Source of the DNA: Actinocrinis sp046724665
Lineage (GTDB): Bacteria > Actinomycetota > Actinomycetes > Streptomycetales > Catenulisporaceae
NCBI GenBank assembly: GCA_046724665.1
Contig: JBKOWZ010000199.1
Location: 1 to 53,122 of the forward strand
DNA length: 53,122 nt
Direction: 5' to 3'
This document shows positions 1 through 7,905 of this stretch, piece after piece. Position numbers and translations under genes: made by a program. How positions within the stretch are numbered: position 1 is the stretch's first letter; every line of letters starts with the position of its first letter. The notes below the pieces were generated by a model, which was given only the letters and a program-made list of their open reading frames with translations, made no database searches and was not told the origin of the DNA.

Positions 1-114
1 ATGGACATGGGCCTCCTTCCGTGTTCCCCGCGCTCCCTTCGCACGCGGCCGGAACGGCGATAGTCTGGACCGAAGGGGCGATCTTGGTTCGAGTTCGAAT
101 GCGACGGAGCTGCC

Positions 115-456
115 ATGGAGCGTTTCGAGGCGCAGGTCGGCCCCGCCGGACAGGGCGGCGGGCGCGTGGTGACCGTGCGCGGGGAACTCGACCTGGCCGC
201 CGCCGACCGCCTGTGGAGCGCGATCGAGCCGCTGCTGCTGCCCGGGGCGCTGGTGGTGTTCGACGGGACGGACATGACCTTTCTCGACTCCAGCGGACTG
301 CGCGTCCTGCTCCAGGCGCACAAGCGCGCGGAGAGCGAGGGCGCGGTCTTCCGCCTGGTGGCTGCGCAGCCGCCGGTCCGGCGGGTGCTCGAGCTGGCCG
401 GCGCCGACGCGTACCTCAAGCTGCGCCCCGACGTCGCGGCCGCGCTGGCGGGCTGA
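115..456 (+). CDS. STAS-domain anti-sigma factor antagonist
   Basis: A 113-residue protein made of one STAS domain, the usual length for stand-alone anti-anti-sigma factors of the SpoIIAA/RsbV/BldG type. The signature D-S-S-G-L is present (Asp58, Ser59, Ser60, Gly61), so Ser59 is the expected phosphorylation site used by a partner anti-sigma kinase. It begins with a REGEL-like strand, MVTVRGELDLAAAD in outline, typical of the family. ATG 115 follows a GGAG element at 106-109. No anti-sigma kinase gene lies next to it, so the partner sigma factor is unknown. It converges on the CBS-domain gene with only 4 bases between the two stops. Family is clear, pathway is inferred. Confidence 0.9.
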   Translation: MERFEAQVGPAGQGGGRVVTVRGELDLAAADRLWSAIEPLLLPGALVVFDGTDMTFLDSSGLRVLLQAHKRAESEGAVFRLVAAQPPVRRVLELAGADAYLKLRPDVAAALAG

Positions 457-460
457 CGGC

Positions 461-880
461 TCAGATCGTCGGCGGCTGGGCGCTGATCGCCGCGAGCACG
501 GACTTCTCGTCCCGGTCCTGCGCCAGGTCGCCGAGCGACACGACGCCCACCGGCACGCCCGCCTCCACCACCGGCACGCGCCGCACGCCGTGCCGGCGCA
601 TCAACGCGACGGCCTCGGCGGGGTCGTCGTCCGGGCCGACGGTGACCGGGGACGCGGTGGCCACCTCGGCGACGGAGACGACGTCCGGGTCCGCGCCCTC
701 GGCCAGCCCGCGCACCACCAGGTCGCGGTCCGTCACGATGCCGATCAGCCGTTCGCCCTCGACCACCAGCACGTCGCCCACCTGAGCGTCGCGCATGAGC
801 GCGGCGGCCGATCGCAGCGGCGCGGTGAGCGGCAGAGTGACCGGCGCCGGGGTCATCACGTTCGCGATCTTCGACTGCAT
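461..880 (-). CDS. Paired CBS-domain protein
   Basis: A 139-residue cytosolic protein consisting of two CBS motifs (about residues 8-60 and 73-127). The opening KIANVMTPAPVTLP and the repeated DVLVVEGERLIGIVTDRDL / RRVPVVEAGVPVGVVSLGDL patterns are typical of stand-alone CBS pairs, which in actinobacteria bind adenine nucleotides and often act in stress or energy sensing. An open frame continues upstream to 1252, but ATG 880 is chosen because GAGGAGG lies just upstream at normal spacing and residue 1 begins the CBS fold. It lies 100 bases downstream of coaA on the same strand, so the two may be cotranscribed. No catalytic domain is attached; the partner is unknown. Confidence 0.88.
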   Translation of the reverse strand: MQSKIANVMTPAPVTLPLTAPLRSAAALMRDAQVGDVLVVEGERLIGIVTDRDLVVRGLAEGADPDVVSVAEVATASPVTVGPDDDPAEAVALMRRHGVRRVPVVEAGVPVGVVSLGDLAQDRDEKSVLAAISAQPPTI

Positions 881-980
881 GATCCTCAGTCCTCCTCTTC
901 GAGGTAGCTGCGCGAGAGTCGTTTCACGCCACCTCGCACTACCCCCGATGAGGATCCGGTAACAGTGAGGCCGGCCGTGG

Positions 981-2000
981 TCACAGCTTGCGCAGCCGCA
1001 CCTGCTCGATGCTGTGGTCCGCGCTCTTGCGCAGCACGAGGGTGGCCCGGCGCCGCGTCGGCAGCACGTTCTCGACGAGGTTGGGCAGGTTGATCCGCTG
1101 CCAGAACGTGCGGGCGCGCTCCATCGCCTCCTGCTCGGACAGGTCGGCGAACCGGCGGAAGTACGAGTCGGGGTCGGTGAACGCGGTGCGCCACAGCTTC
1201 CTGAACCGCTCGAGGTACCACTGCTCGATGTCGTCGGTGCGCGCGTCCACATAGATACTGAAGTCGAAGTAATCCGCCAGGCCCATCCGGATGCGGCCGT
1301 CGCTGCCCGGCGCCGCCGGTTGCAGTACGTTGAGCCCCTCGACGATCAGGATGTCCGGCCGACGCACCGTCAGCACCTCGCCGGGGACGATGTCGTAGAC
1401 CAGGTGCGAGTACACCGGGGCGCTGACCTCCGGCCGCCCCGACTTGACCTCGGCGACGAAGCGGGTCAGCGCTCGCCGGTCGTAGGACTCGGGAAAGCCC
1501 TTGCGCGCCATCAGCCCACGCCTCTCCAACTCGGCGTTGGGCAGCAGGAACCCGTCGGTGGTCACCAACTCGACCCGCGGGTGCTCGGGCCAGCGGGCGA
1601 GCAGTTCGCGCAGCAGCCGTGCGGTGGTGGACTTCCCGACCGCGACGCTGCCCGCGATCCCGATGACGAACGGTGTGCGTTCGGCCTCGCCCCCGCGGCC
1701 GTCGGCGGCGTTGCCGCGCAGGAAGGTGTCCACCGCGCCGCGCAGGCCGTGCACCGCGGCGACGTAGAGGTTGAGCAGGCGCGAGATCGGCAGGTACATC
1801 TCGCGCACCTCGTCCAGGTCGATCGTGTCGCCGAGCGTGCGCAGCCGTTCGACGTCGTCCGCCGTCAGCGTCAGCGGCGTGCGCTCGCGCAACGCGCTCC
1901 AGGCCGCCCGGTCCAGATCGACGTACGGCGTGCCCTCGGTTCGGCGGATCGAGCCCGGCGCAGGTGAGGGCGCGGCGGCGGCGTCGGGAGAGATCGACAT
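981..2000 (-). CDS. coaA: Type I pantothenate kinase
   Basis: Phosphorylates pantothenate with ATP, the first committed step of coenzyme A synthesis, in the cytoplasm. The 339-residue product has a Walker A loop GSVAVGKS at residues 117-124. It also carries the conserved family segments VTTDGFLLPN, RKGFPESYD, VYSHLVYDIVP, DILIVEGLNVLQ, YFDFSIYVDA, and a C-terminal INLPNLVENVLPTRRRATLVLRK stretch. Length and motifs match bacterial CoaA (PanK-I), which is normally feedback-inhibited by CoA. ATG 2000 is selected because the preceding in-frame sequence loses similarity; only a weak purine stretch lies upstream. It is divergent from the SGNH hydrolase gene. Confidence 0.95.
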   Translation of the reverse strand: MSISPDAAAAPSPAPGSIRRTEGTPYVDLDRAAWSALRERTPLTLTADDVERLRTLGDTIDLDEVREMYLPISRLLNLYVAAVHGLRGAVDTFLRGNAADGRGGEAERTPFVIGIAGSVAVGKSTTARLLRELLARWPEHPRVELVTTDGFLLPNAELERRGLMARKGFPESYDRRALTRFVAEVKSGRPEVSAPVYSHLVYDIVPGEVLTVRRPDILIVEGLNVLQPAAPGSDGRIRMGLADYFDFSIYVDARTDDIEQWYLERFRKLWRTAFTDPDSYFRRFADLSEQEAMERARTFWQRINLPNLVENVLPTRRRATLVLRKSADHSIEQVRLRKL

Positions 2001-2090
2001 CTGCCCATTGTCGCGGATGCCCGAGGGCGCGTTCGTCGCCCGTCCGCGAGCGCGCTTCGCACAATAGTCCGCTTTAGTGCATCCTGTGTG

Positions 2091-3509
2091 ATGATGAGCG
2101 CTCGAGTCCCCTTGCCCCGCATACGCCGCTTCGCGGTGGCCGCGCTGGCATTCCTGTCCATTTCCCTGATCTCGGCCTGGCTGGCGCTGCTGGTGACCCC
2201 GGCGCAGTCGGTGTCCTCCGCCGGGCAGACGATCAGGGTCGGCGCGACCTCGCCGGACCTGTCCCTCTCCGGTCCGGGGGAACTCGACCTCTTCGGCCAG
2301 TCGGTGCCGACCACGCTGCGCTTCGGCGGCCTGATCCGGCCACGGCTCGAGCTGACCCACATCACCATCGACAGCCAGCTGACCGAGTTCGTGCAGACCT
2401 CGTCGAGCCGGTCGAGCGCGCAGAGCGCGCTGAGCGCGGGCCTGGTCGGCGGCTGGGAGCGGTACTTCCTGTGGCAGACCGCGGTCACCGCCGGGTTCGC
2501 CGTCGTGCTGCTGCTCGCGTACTCGGGAGTCCGGCACTACACGCACCGCCGGATGTTCAGGGTGGTCGCCGCCGGGACGGCGATCGCGGTCGCGGCCAAC
2601 ATCGGCGCCGTGGTGCTGTTCGCCACCGGCACCCCGGCGGCGCTGCGCCAGGTGAAGTCGCTGGGCGACCTCGTGGGCACCATCTCGGTCGGCCCGGCGC
2701 CCAAGCCGGCCGGCGCCAGCCTGCCCGGTGTGCAGGCCGTGGTGATCGGCGACTCGACCGCGGCGGGGATCGGCAACCCGCCGCTGCCGCACCCGACCGC
2801 GCGGGACACCGCGTGCGGTCGCAGCGGCGACTCGTACGCGGCGGACCTGGCGCAGGTGAACGGCTGGAAGGTGCTGAACCTGGCGTGCAGCGGCGCGACC
2901 GTGCCGACCGGCATCCTCGGCTCGCAGAGCACCGGCGGCCAGGTCCTGCCGCCGCAGCTCACCGTGCTCGAGCAGGCGAACCGGGCCTCGGTGGTCGTCG
3001 TCAGCATCGGCGCGAACGACGTGAAGTGGGTGGCCACCGCCGCGCTGTGCGTGCTCGCGGCGGCCTGCGACGACCAGGCGTCCACGGCCTACTTCCAGAG
3101 CAATCTGGCCGACTTCACCAGCAACTTCTACGACCTGCTGCGCGACCTGGCCGCACTGCCGCAGCATCCGCGGGTGCTGGTCAACACCTATTTCGACCCG
3201 TTCGGCTCAAACGTGAAGTGCCTGAGCGGCGAGGGCTTCACCCCGGCGAAGACCAGGGTGCTCTCCTCGCGGCTGGCGAACCTGAACACGGTGCTCGACC
3301 GGGGCGCGGAGACCTTCGGCTTCCTCGCGGTGCACCCCGACTTCGCCGGCCACGAGCTGTGCTCCGGCCAGCCGTACGTCCAGGGCCTGCACGACAAGGC
3401 CCCGCTGCACCCGACGTCCGCCGGTGAACTCGCGATCGCGCTCACCGACCAGCAGGCTTTGACCAAAGCGGCAGCAGCCTTGGCGGCCGACGCCGCCAAG
3501 GCGAACTGA
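2091..3509 (+). CDS. Membrane-anchored SGNH/GDSL hydrolase
   Basis: A 472-residue protein with three predicted membrane segments in the first 190 residues (about 10-33, 126-148, 158-180), followed by an extracellular SGNH hydrolase domain. Block I is VIGDSTAAG with nucleophile Ser222; block III is the IGANDVKW segment; the C-terminal acid/base pair is probably Asp435 and His440 in HDKAPLHPTSAGE. These enzymes are serine esterases or lipases acting on lipid or acetyl esters; the substrate cannot be told. GTG 2088, ATG 2091 and ATG 2094 are all possible starts and no ribosome site is clear. It ends 10 bases before the convergent HesB-like gene. Confidence 0.85.
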   Translation: MMSARVPLPRIRRFAVAALAFLSISLISAWLALLVTPAQSVSSAGQTIRVGATSPDLSLSGPGELDLFGQSVPTTLRFGGLIRPRLELTHITIDSQLTEFVQTSSSRSSAQSALSAGLVGGWERYFLWQTAVTAGFAVVLLLAYSGVRHYTHRRMFRVVAAGTAIAVAANIGAVVLFATGTPAALRQVKSLGDLVGTISVGPAPKPAGASLPGVQAVVIGDSTAAGIGNPPLPHPTARDTACGRSGDSYAADLAQVNGWKVLNLACSGATVPTGILGSQSTGGQVLPPQLTVLEQANRASVVVVSIGANDVKWVATAALCVLAAACDDQASTAYFQSNLADFTSNFYDLLRDLAALPQHPRVLVNTYFDPFGSNVKCLSGEGFTPAKTRVLSSRLANLNTVLDRGAETFGFLAVHPDFAGHELCSGQPYVQGLHDKAPLHPTSAGELAIALTDQQALTKAAAALAADAAKAN

Positions 3510-3519
3510 CCGGACGCTG

Positions 3520-3825
3520 TTACCCCTGCATGGGTGGTTGCTGCTGACTGATGAGGAAGGCGATCTCGCCCTGCTCGTCGATCCGCGCGTCCAGCACCTT
3601 GTCCTCGAGCTGCTGGGCGACGCCCTGTTCAAGGTAGACGCGGGTGTCCGCGGCCGTGATCACTTCGTCGGCGGCCTCGGGGGTCTGGGAGAGCGACAGC
3701 GCGTACGCGGGTCCGCTGCCGTTGTCCGGCTGCGGGGCGATCCGCAGACCTGTGCCCTCGGGAAGTCCGGGCTGCGTGGTCAGGTCGTGGATCACGCCCA
3801 CCGCCGCATCGGTCAGTGCCAGCAC
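3520..3825 (-). CDS. HesB/IscA-fold protein lacking cluster cysteines
   Basis: A 101-residue protein with the start and overall pattern of the HesB/IscA A-type iron-sulfur carrier family: LALTDAAVGVIHDL, then GLRIAPQ, YALSLSQTPEAADEVI, and a hydrophobic VYLEQGVAQQLEDKVLD. A-type carriers hold Fe-S clusters with three cysteines, one central and two in a C-terminal C-G-C. None is present here; the C-terminus is Gln/Pro-rich (QQQPPMQG). This degenerate branch is common in actinobacteria and its role is not known; cluster transfer is unlikely. GTG 3825 follows GGTGAGGAG at good spacing. It is probably monocistronic. Confidence 0.75.
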   Translation of the reverse strand: MLALTDAAVGVIHDLTTQPGLPEGTGLRIAPQPDNGSGPAYALSLSQTPEAADEVITAADTRVYLEQGVAQQLEDKVLDARIDEQGEIAFLISQQQPPMQG

Positions 3826-3925
3826 GAGATACTCCTCACCGGTGGATCTTTCGGTCCGACCCGCTGTACCCCCTCAGCGGGAGCCAAACGGTCGCGCCCC
3901 GAGAAATCCTCGCGGGCACCGCCGG

Positions 3926-4522
3926 CTACAGCGGCTGCTGCGCGTGGTCGGGTTCCTGGGCGTCCCGCAGCCCGACGATGTATTCGCGCAGCTCGAACAG
4001 CAGCGAGGGGTCGGGCATCGCGTCGCCCTCGGCCGTCGCCACGGCCAGGTCGTCGTACTTGGCGCTGGTCTCGTCGATGAGCCGTTGGAGCATGGGCTCG
4101 ATCACCCGGTGGCCGTAATCGACATAGCTCTGCGCGTGGGTGATCGCCTCCGGCCGGTGGATCAGGTCCTCGATCGCGTGGCGCGAGGCGCCCTGCGCGC
4201 TGAGCGTCTTGAAGTCGCTGTACTCCAGCGGCTCGTTGCGGCTGATCCGGTGCAGCCTGCGCACCTCGAGCCGGGCCAGCACCACCAGGTTCTCCAGCGC
4301 CCTGGCCTCCACCGCGCAGCGCAGCCGCGTCAGCTCCCGGCGGGTCTTGGTCAGCACGTCGAGCACGTGCCGCCCCACCGAGCGGCCGGGGTCCGAGAGC
4401 CGGTCCTGCCGGTCGATCGCGGACAGCGCGGTGGACAAGCCGACCAACTCGTCGCAGGTCTGCGACAGCTCGGCCACCGCCTCAGCCAGCCGGTCCTCGC
4501 GGCCGTAGTACGCCTCCGCCAC
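3926..4522 (-). CDS. Uncharacterised helical protein
   Basis: I do not recognise this 198-residue protein. It is highly charged and predicted almost wholly helical, with no signal peptide, membrane segment or cysteine cluster. Runs such as LTKTRRELTRLRCAVEARAL and LLFELREYIVGLRDAQEP suggest a helical bundle or short coiled coils, so a cytosolic scaffold or binding role is possible. GTG 4522 is preferred because GGAAAGGA lies just upstream; a TTG at 4537 would start on that same sequence. It is followed by the HesB-like gene on the same strand after a gap of about 100 bases, and is divergent from the CBM2 protein gene. Confidence 0.7.
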   Translation of the reverse strand: MAEAYYGREDRLAEAVAELSQTCDELVGLSTALSAIDRQDRLSDPGRSVGRHVLDVLTKTRRELTRLRCAVEARALENLVVLARLEVRRLHRISRNEPLEYSDFKTLSAQGASRHAIEDLIHRPEAITHAQSYVDYGHRVIEPMLQRLIDETSAKYDDLAVATAEGDAMPDPSLLFELREYIVGLRDAQEPDHAQQPL

Positions 4523-4792
4523 CGGGATCCTTTCCAACAGCCTCTCGCGCTATCCCTAAGAACAATGCGTCACAGTCTGGTTGTCCAGTCCCGGGCTGAC
4601 CCCCGCGCCGGGGCGGTGAGCGGCCTCACACCGGCGGTCGCCGCGTGTCCGGCATTCGGACGCCTGATATGTAACTTTCGATGCGGATCGAGGTGAAGGC
4701 GGCGGTCTGTGCAGGACGGGGCGGGTCACCCGGGCGGGCCCGAGCCGTCTGCTTGCCCGGCTTCGCCGGCGAATCGAATACTGCGCTGCGTG
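4523..4792. promoter_or_regulatory. Divergent intergenic region before the CBM2 protein gene
   Basis: 270 bases without a gene between the helical protein gene (minus) and the CBM2 protein gene (plus). The half-element AACTTTCG occurs at 4673-4680. It resembles half of GAAANTTTC-type palindromes that, as I recall, occur near plant-polysaccharide enzyme genes in Streptomyces. No clear -35/-10 pair stands out. Regulatory meaning is tentative. Confidence 0.3.
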
Positions 4793-6046
4793 ATGATCCG
4801 CCTTCTGCGACGGCACCGGCGCCTGCGTGACGCCGCCCTGGCCGCCGCGGCCGCCGCAGCGGCCACCTCCATCGTCGTCGTGGCGCCCGGCGTGCACGCG
4901 GCCTCCGGGGCCGCCACTCCGTGTAGCGTCGCCTACCAGGTCAACCAGTGGACGGGCGGCTTCACCGCCAACGTGGGCCTGACCAACAACGGCTCCGCGG
5001 TCACCGCCTGGACGCTGACCTGGACCTTCTCCGGCAACCAGCAGATCACCTCCGGCTGGAACGCGGTGATCACCCAGACCGGGCAGTCGGTCAAGGCGGT
5101 CAACCAGTCCTACAACGGCTCGGTGCCGGCCGGCGGCACGGTCAGCTTCGGCTTCCAGGGGACCTTCTCGGGCACCAACGCGGTGCCGACCGACTTCGCG
5201 TTCAACGGGGTTTCGTGCTCCGGCGGCGGGTCGTCGTCGCCGAGCCCCAGCGTCTCCTCGAGCCCGAGCCCGAGCGCGTCGCCGAGTGCGAGCCCGAGCA
5301 AGAGCGCCAGCCCGTCCGCGAGCCCCTCCAGCTCGCCGACCGGCGGCGGCTGCCTGCCCGGCGCGGTCTTCTGCGACGGCTTCGAGAACCAGACCGGGAC
5401 CACGCCGTCCGGCCGCTGGAGCGTCGTCGCGCCGAACTGCTCCGGCACCGGCACCGCGTCGATCACCGGCTCGCCGACGCACACCGGCGCCAAGTCGCTG
5501 GCGATCAGCGGCGGCTCGACGTACTGCAACCACGTCTTCGCCTCCGACGCCTCCGACATGGCCGCCGCGGCGCCGACCTGGTACGTGCGCTTCTGGATGC
5601 GGCACAGCACCGCGCTGCCGACCAACCACACCACCTTCCTGGCCATGAACGACGCGGCGGCCAACAACACCGACCTGCGGCTCGGCGCGCAGAACGGCGC
5701 GCTGGTCTGGAACCGCCAGTCCGACGACGCCACGCTGCCCGACCAGAGCCCGACCGGCGTCGCGGCCAGCGTCGTGGTGCCGACCGGGGCGTGGGAGTGC
5801 CTGGAGTTCTCGGTGAGCCGGACGACCGGGCAGATCAACACCTGGTACAACGGCACGCTGGTCCCCGGCCTGAGCGAGAACGGCACGGTGACTCCGAACG
5901 TCAACGACCAGTGGGTCAACGGGAACGGCGCCAACTGGCGGCCCAACCTCACCGATCTGAAGTTCGGCTGGGAGAACTACAGCGCGGGCACCGACAACCT
6001 CTGGTTCGACGACATCGTGCTGAGCACCTCCCGGATCGGCTGCTGA
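4793..6046 (+). CDS. Secreted CBM2 protein with Cip1-like C-terminal domain
   Basis: A 417-residue exported protein. Signal peptide is residues 1-36 (RRHRRLR, then an Ala run ending VHAAS). A family 2 carbohydrate-binding module follows (about 43-142, with CSVAYQVNQWTGGFTANV and closing SC), then a Ser/Pro linker (about 145-188). The C-terminal domain (about 190-417) starts CLPGAVFCDGFENQ and has a jelly-roll-like pattern with SLAISGGSTYCNHVF and a final LWFDDIVLSTSRIGC. It resembles the Trichoderma Cip1 group of cellulose-induced proteins, a beta-jelly-roll fold related to polysaccharide lyases; this match is from memory. Catalysis is not demonstrable. GTG 4790 is an alternative start; no strong ribosome site is seen. 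Confidence 0.8.
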   Translation: MIRLLRRHRRLRDAALAAAAAAAATSIVVVAPGVHAASGAATPCSVAYQVNQWTGGFTANVGLTNNGSAVTAWTLTWTFSGNQQITSGWNAVITQTGQSVKAVNQSYNGSVPAGGTVSFGFQGTFSGTNAVPTDFAFNGVSCSGGGSSSPSPSVSSSPSPSASPSASPSKSASPSASPSSSPTGGGCLPGAVFCDGFENQTGTTPSGRWSVVAPNCSGTGTASITGSPTHTGAKSLAISGGSTYCNHVFASDASDMAAAAPTWYVRFWMRHSTALPTNHTTFLAMNDAAANNTDLRLGAQNGALVWNRQSDDATLPDQSPTGVAASVVVPTGAWECLEFSVSRTTGQINTWYNGTLVPGLSENGTVTPNVNDQWVNGNGANWRPNLTDLKFGWENYSAGTDNLWFDDIVLSTSRIGC

Positions 6047-6059
6047 TCCCATCGCGCGT

Positions 6060-6097
6060 CGCATGCGGCCAGGCCCCTGTTAGCCTGGCCGCATGCG
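6060..6097. repeat. 15-bp perfect inverted repeat overlapping the P450 start codon
   Basis: Arms CGCATGCGGCCAGGC (6060-6074) and GCCTGGCCGCATGCG (6083-6097) are perfectly complementary around an 8-base loop, CCCTGTTA. The hairpin begins 13 bases after the CBM2 gene stop and covers the P450 ATG (6093-6095). It may be the terminator of the upstream gene, a repressor site, or a structure that hides the P450 start. There is no T-run after it. Confidence 0.65.
6081..6086 (+). promoter_or_regulatory. Possible -10 element for leaderless P450 transcript
   Basis: TAGCCT fits the actinobacterial TANNNT -10 pattern and ends 6 bases before ATG 6093, which would put the transcription start at or next to the A of the ATG. 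No ribosome-binding site precedes this gene, in agreement with a leaderless mRNA. No good -35 is visible. Confidence 0.35.
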
Positions 6098-7373
6098 TTC
6101 GTCGGACGTAAGGCCGGACGCCGACCGCGTCGGCCGGTTCCCCATCGGCGCCTCGGCCACCGTCGCCGAACTGGAACGCGATCCGCATCCGCTGCTCGCC
6201 CGGCTGCGCGAGCACGAGCCGGTCTCCTGGCTGCCCGCGCTCGACGGCTGGCTGGTCACCCGGCGCGACCTGGCGCTGGCGGTGATGCGCGACGACGAGA
6301 CGTTCACGGTTGACGACCCGCGCTTCTCGACCGCCCGGGTGGTCGGGCCGAGCATGCTCTCGCTGGACGGCCCGCAGCACGCGCGCCACCGCGCGCCGTT
6401 CGCCGACCGGTTCCGGCCGCGCGACGTCGAGGCGCGGCTCGCCGCGTTCATCGAGGCCGAGGCGCGGCGGCTGGTCGAGGGGCTGAGACCGGCCGGCGCC
6501 GCGGAACTGCGCAGGGGCCTGGCCGGACCGCTGGCGGTCGCCGTGGTCGCCGAGTCGCTCGGGCTGGTCGGCACCGAGGCGGCGACCGTGCTCGCCTGGT
6601 ACGACGCGATCGTCGGCGCGGTCTCCGACATCTCTGCGGGGCTCGAACCCCGGCCCGGCGGCGCCGCGGCGTTCGAACGGCTCGACGCGAGCGTGCGCGC
6701 GACGGTACGCGCGGGCGATCGCGAGTCGCTGCTGGTAGCGGCCGCCACCGGCACCCCTGCCGCCACCGGCGCCACTGCCGCGGCCGGGGATTCGGACGCC
6801 GCGGACTCGGCCGTTGCCGGCCCCGACGGCGCGCTGGCCCTTCCCGAGGTGGTCTCGAACGCCGCCGTGATGATGTTCGGCGGCATCGAGACCACCGAGG
6901 CGATGATCGTCAACGCGGTGCTGCATCTGCTCTCGCATCCGGACCAGCTCGCGCTGGTGCGCGCCGATCCGGCGCTGATCGCCGACGCGGTCGAGGAGTC
7001 GCTGCGCCTCGAGCCGGCCGCGGCGGTGGTGGACCGGTACGCCACGCGGGACGCCGAGCTGGCCGGAGCGCCGATCCGGGCCGGTGACCTGGTCACGGTC
7101 TCGATCGCGGGGGCGAACCGGGATCCGGCGCTGTTCGCGCGGCCGGACCGCTTCGACGTGCGCCGGGCCAACTCCCGGTTGCATCTCGCCTTCGCGCAGG
7201 GCCCGCACTTCTGCCTGGGCGCCCACGCCGCGCGGCTGGAGGCCCGGGTCGCCGTCAGCCTGCTGCTTCAGCGGCTGCCCGGCCTGCGCCTCGATCCCGA
7301 CCGCCCGCGCCCCGCCCCGCGCGGCCTGGTCTTCCGCAAGCCGGAACACTTGCACGTGCGCTGGGATGTCTGA
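6093..7373 (+). CDS. Cytochrome P450
   Basis: A 426-residue soluble bacterial class I P450 that would oxidise a small molecule using electrons from a ferredoxin system not encoded nearby. The heme loop is FAQGPHFCLGAHAARLEA with the axial cysteine Cys374. The I-helix oxygen-binding segment is MMFGGIETTEAM (about 260-271). The K-helix ExxR motif is EESLRLE. Residues about 213-245 are a Gly/Ala-rich, low-complexity insertion before the I-helix, unusual for the family. Start ATG 6093 has a TANNNT box 6 bases upstream and no ribosome site. No biosynthetic partner genes adjoin it, so the substrate is unknown. Confidence 0.93.
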   Translation: MRSSDVRPDADRVGRFPIGASATVAELERDPHPLLARLREHEPVSWLPALDGWLVTRRDLALAVMRDDETFTVDDPRFSTARVVGPSMLSLDGPQHARHRAPFADRFRPRDVEARLAAFIEAEARRLVEGLRPAGAAELRRGLAGPLAVAVVAESLGLVGTEAATVLAWYDAIVGAVSDISAGLEPRPGGAAAFERLDASVRATVRAGDRESLLVAAATGTPAATGATAAAGDSDAADSAVAGPDGALALPEVVSNAAVMMFGGIETTEAMIVNAVLHLLSHPDQLALVRADPALIADAVEESLRLEPAAAVVDRYATRDAELAGAPIRAGDLVTVSIAGANRDPALFARPDRFDVRRANSRLHLAFAQGPHFCLGAHAARLEARVAVSLLLQRLPGLRLDPDRPRPAPRGLVFRKPEHLHVRWDV

Positions 7374-7905
7374 ACCCTGTGAGGCGAGGCTTCGGGGCCG
7401 ATCACCGGGGGAGCGGGCCCGAGAGAGAGGCCCCCGGCGTCTCTGGGGGAAGGCGACGCCGGGGGTGCGTCCCGAACCGCGTACTCGCGTTCGTCGGGAG
7501 CATGATCAGACTGGGGGGATGCCTGATCCCTCCCAGTGTCTCACCTGAGAGTCTGTTAGCTGCGTACTGAGCGAAATACTGTGGCATCAACTCGCCATTG
7601 TGCCGGGTGAGGCTTCCGTGACACCGTATCTCGAGCCTCACCGAGAGATAACAGGCCCAACGAAGCGAAGAACGCACGTGTGGCGCGTGAGATGCGTGGG
7701 GCGTGTGCTGCGATCTGCACGGAAGGACGGACCGAGATCCAATCGCCACCTGCGGCGGTCCAGATAAACCGGGTAACACGCCGACCTGCTGCGACGTCAT
7801 GTATCCGCGACCGCAGCGAAATGTGTAACGGTTCGGCGATGCCATGGCCTTGCGGACACCCAGCCAATAGCCTGCGTGCGTCGGCACCCGACCCGAGGGG
7901 GTTGC
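7374..7905. other. 532-base intergenic region with three inverted repeats
   Basis: No convincing gene is seen. It contains a perfect 11-bp stem (7431-7441 with 7455-7465), a 9-bp stem with one mismatch (7510-7518 with 7529-7537), and a perfect 9-bp stem (7606-7614 with 7634-7642, arms GGTGAGGCT and AGCCTCACC). From about 7560 the base composition is less GC-rich than the flanks. I do not recognise a known riboswitch class. It must hold the P450 terminator and the promoter of the lipoprotein gene. Confidence 0.5.
7431..7465 (+). terminator. Stem-loop downstream of P450
   Basis: Arms CCCCCGGCGTC and GACGCCGGGGG form a perfect 11-bp stem with a 13-base loop, 57 bases after the P450 stop. There is no T-run, which is usual for actinobacterial terminators. 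Confidence 0.55.

Noticed and set aside
7374..7560. Known riboswitch (glycine, TPP or c-di-AMP type)
   Set aside because: Short look-alike strings are present, but the conserved cores and the expected downstream genes are missing.
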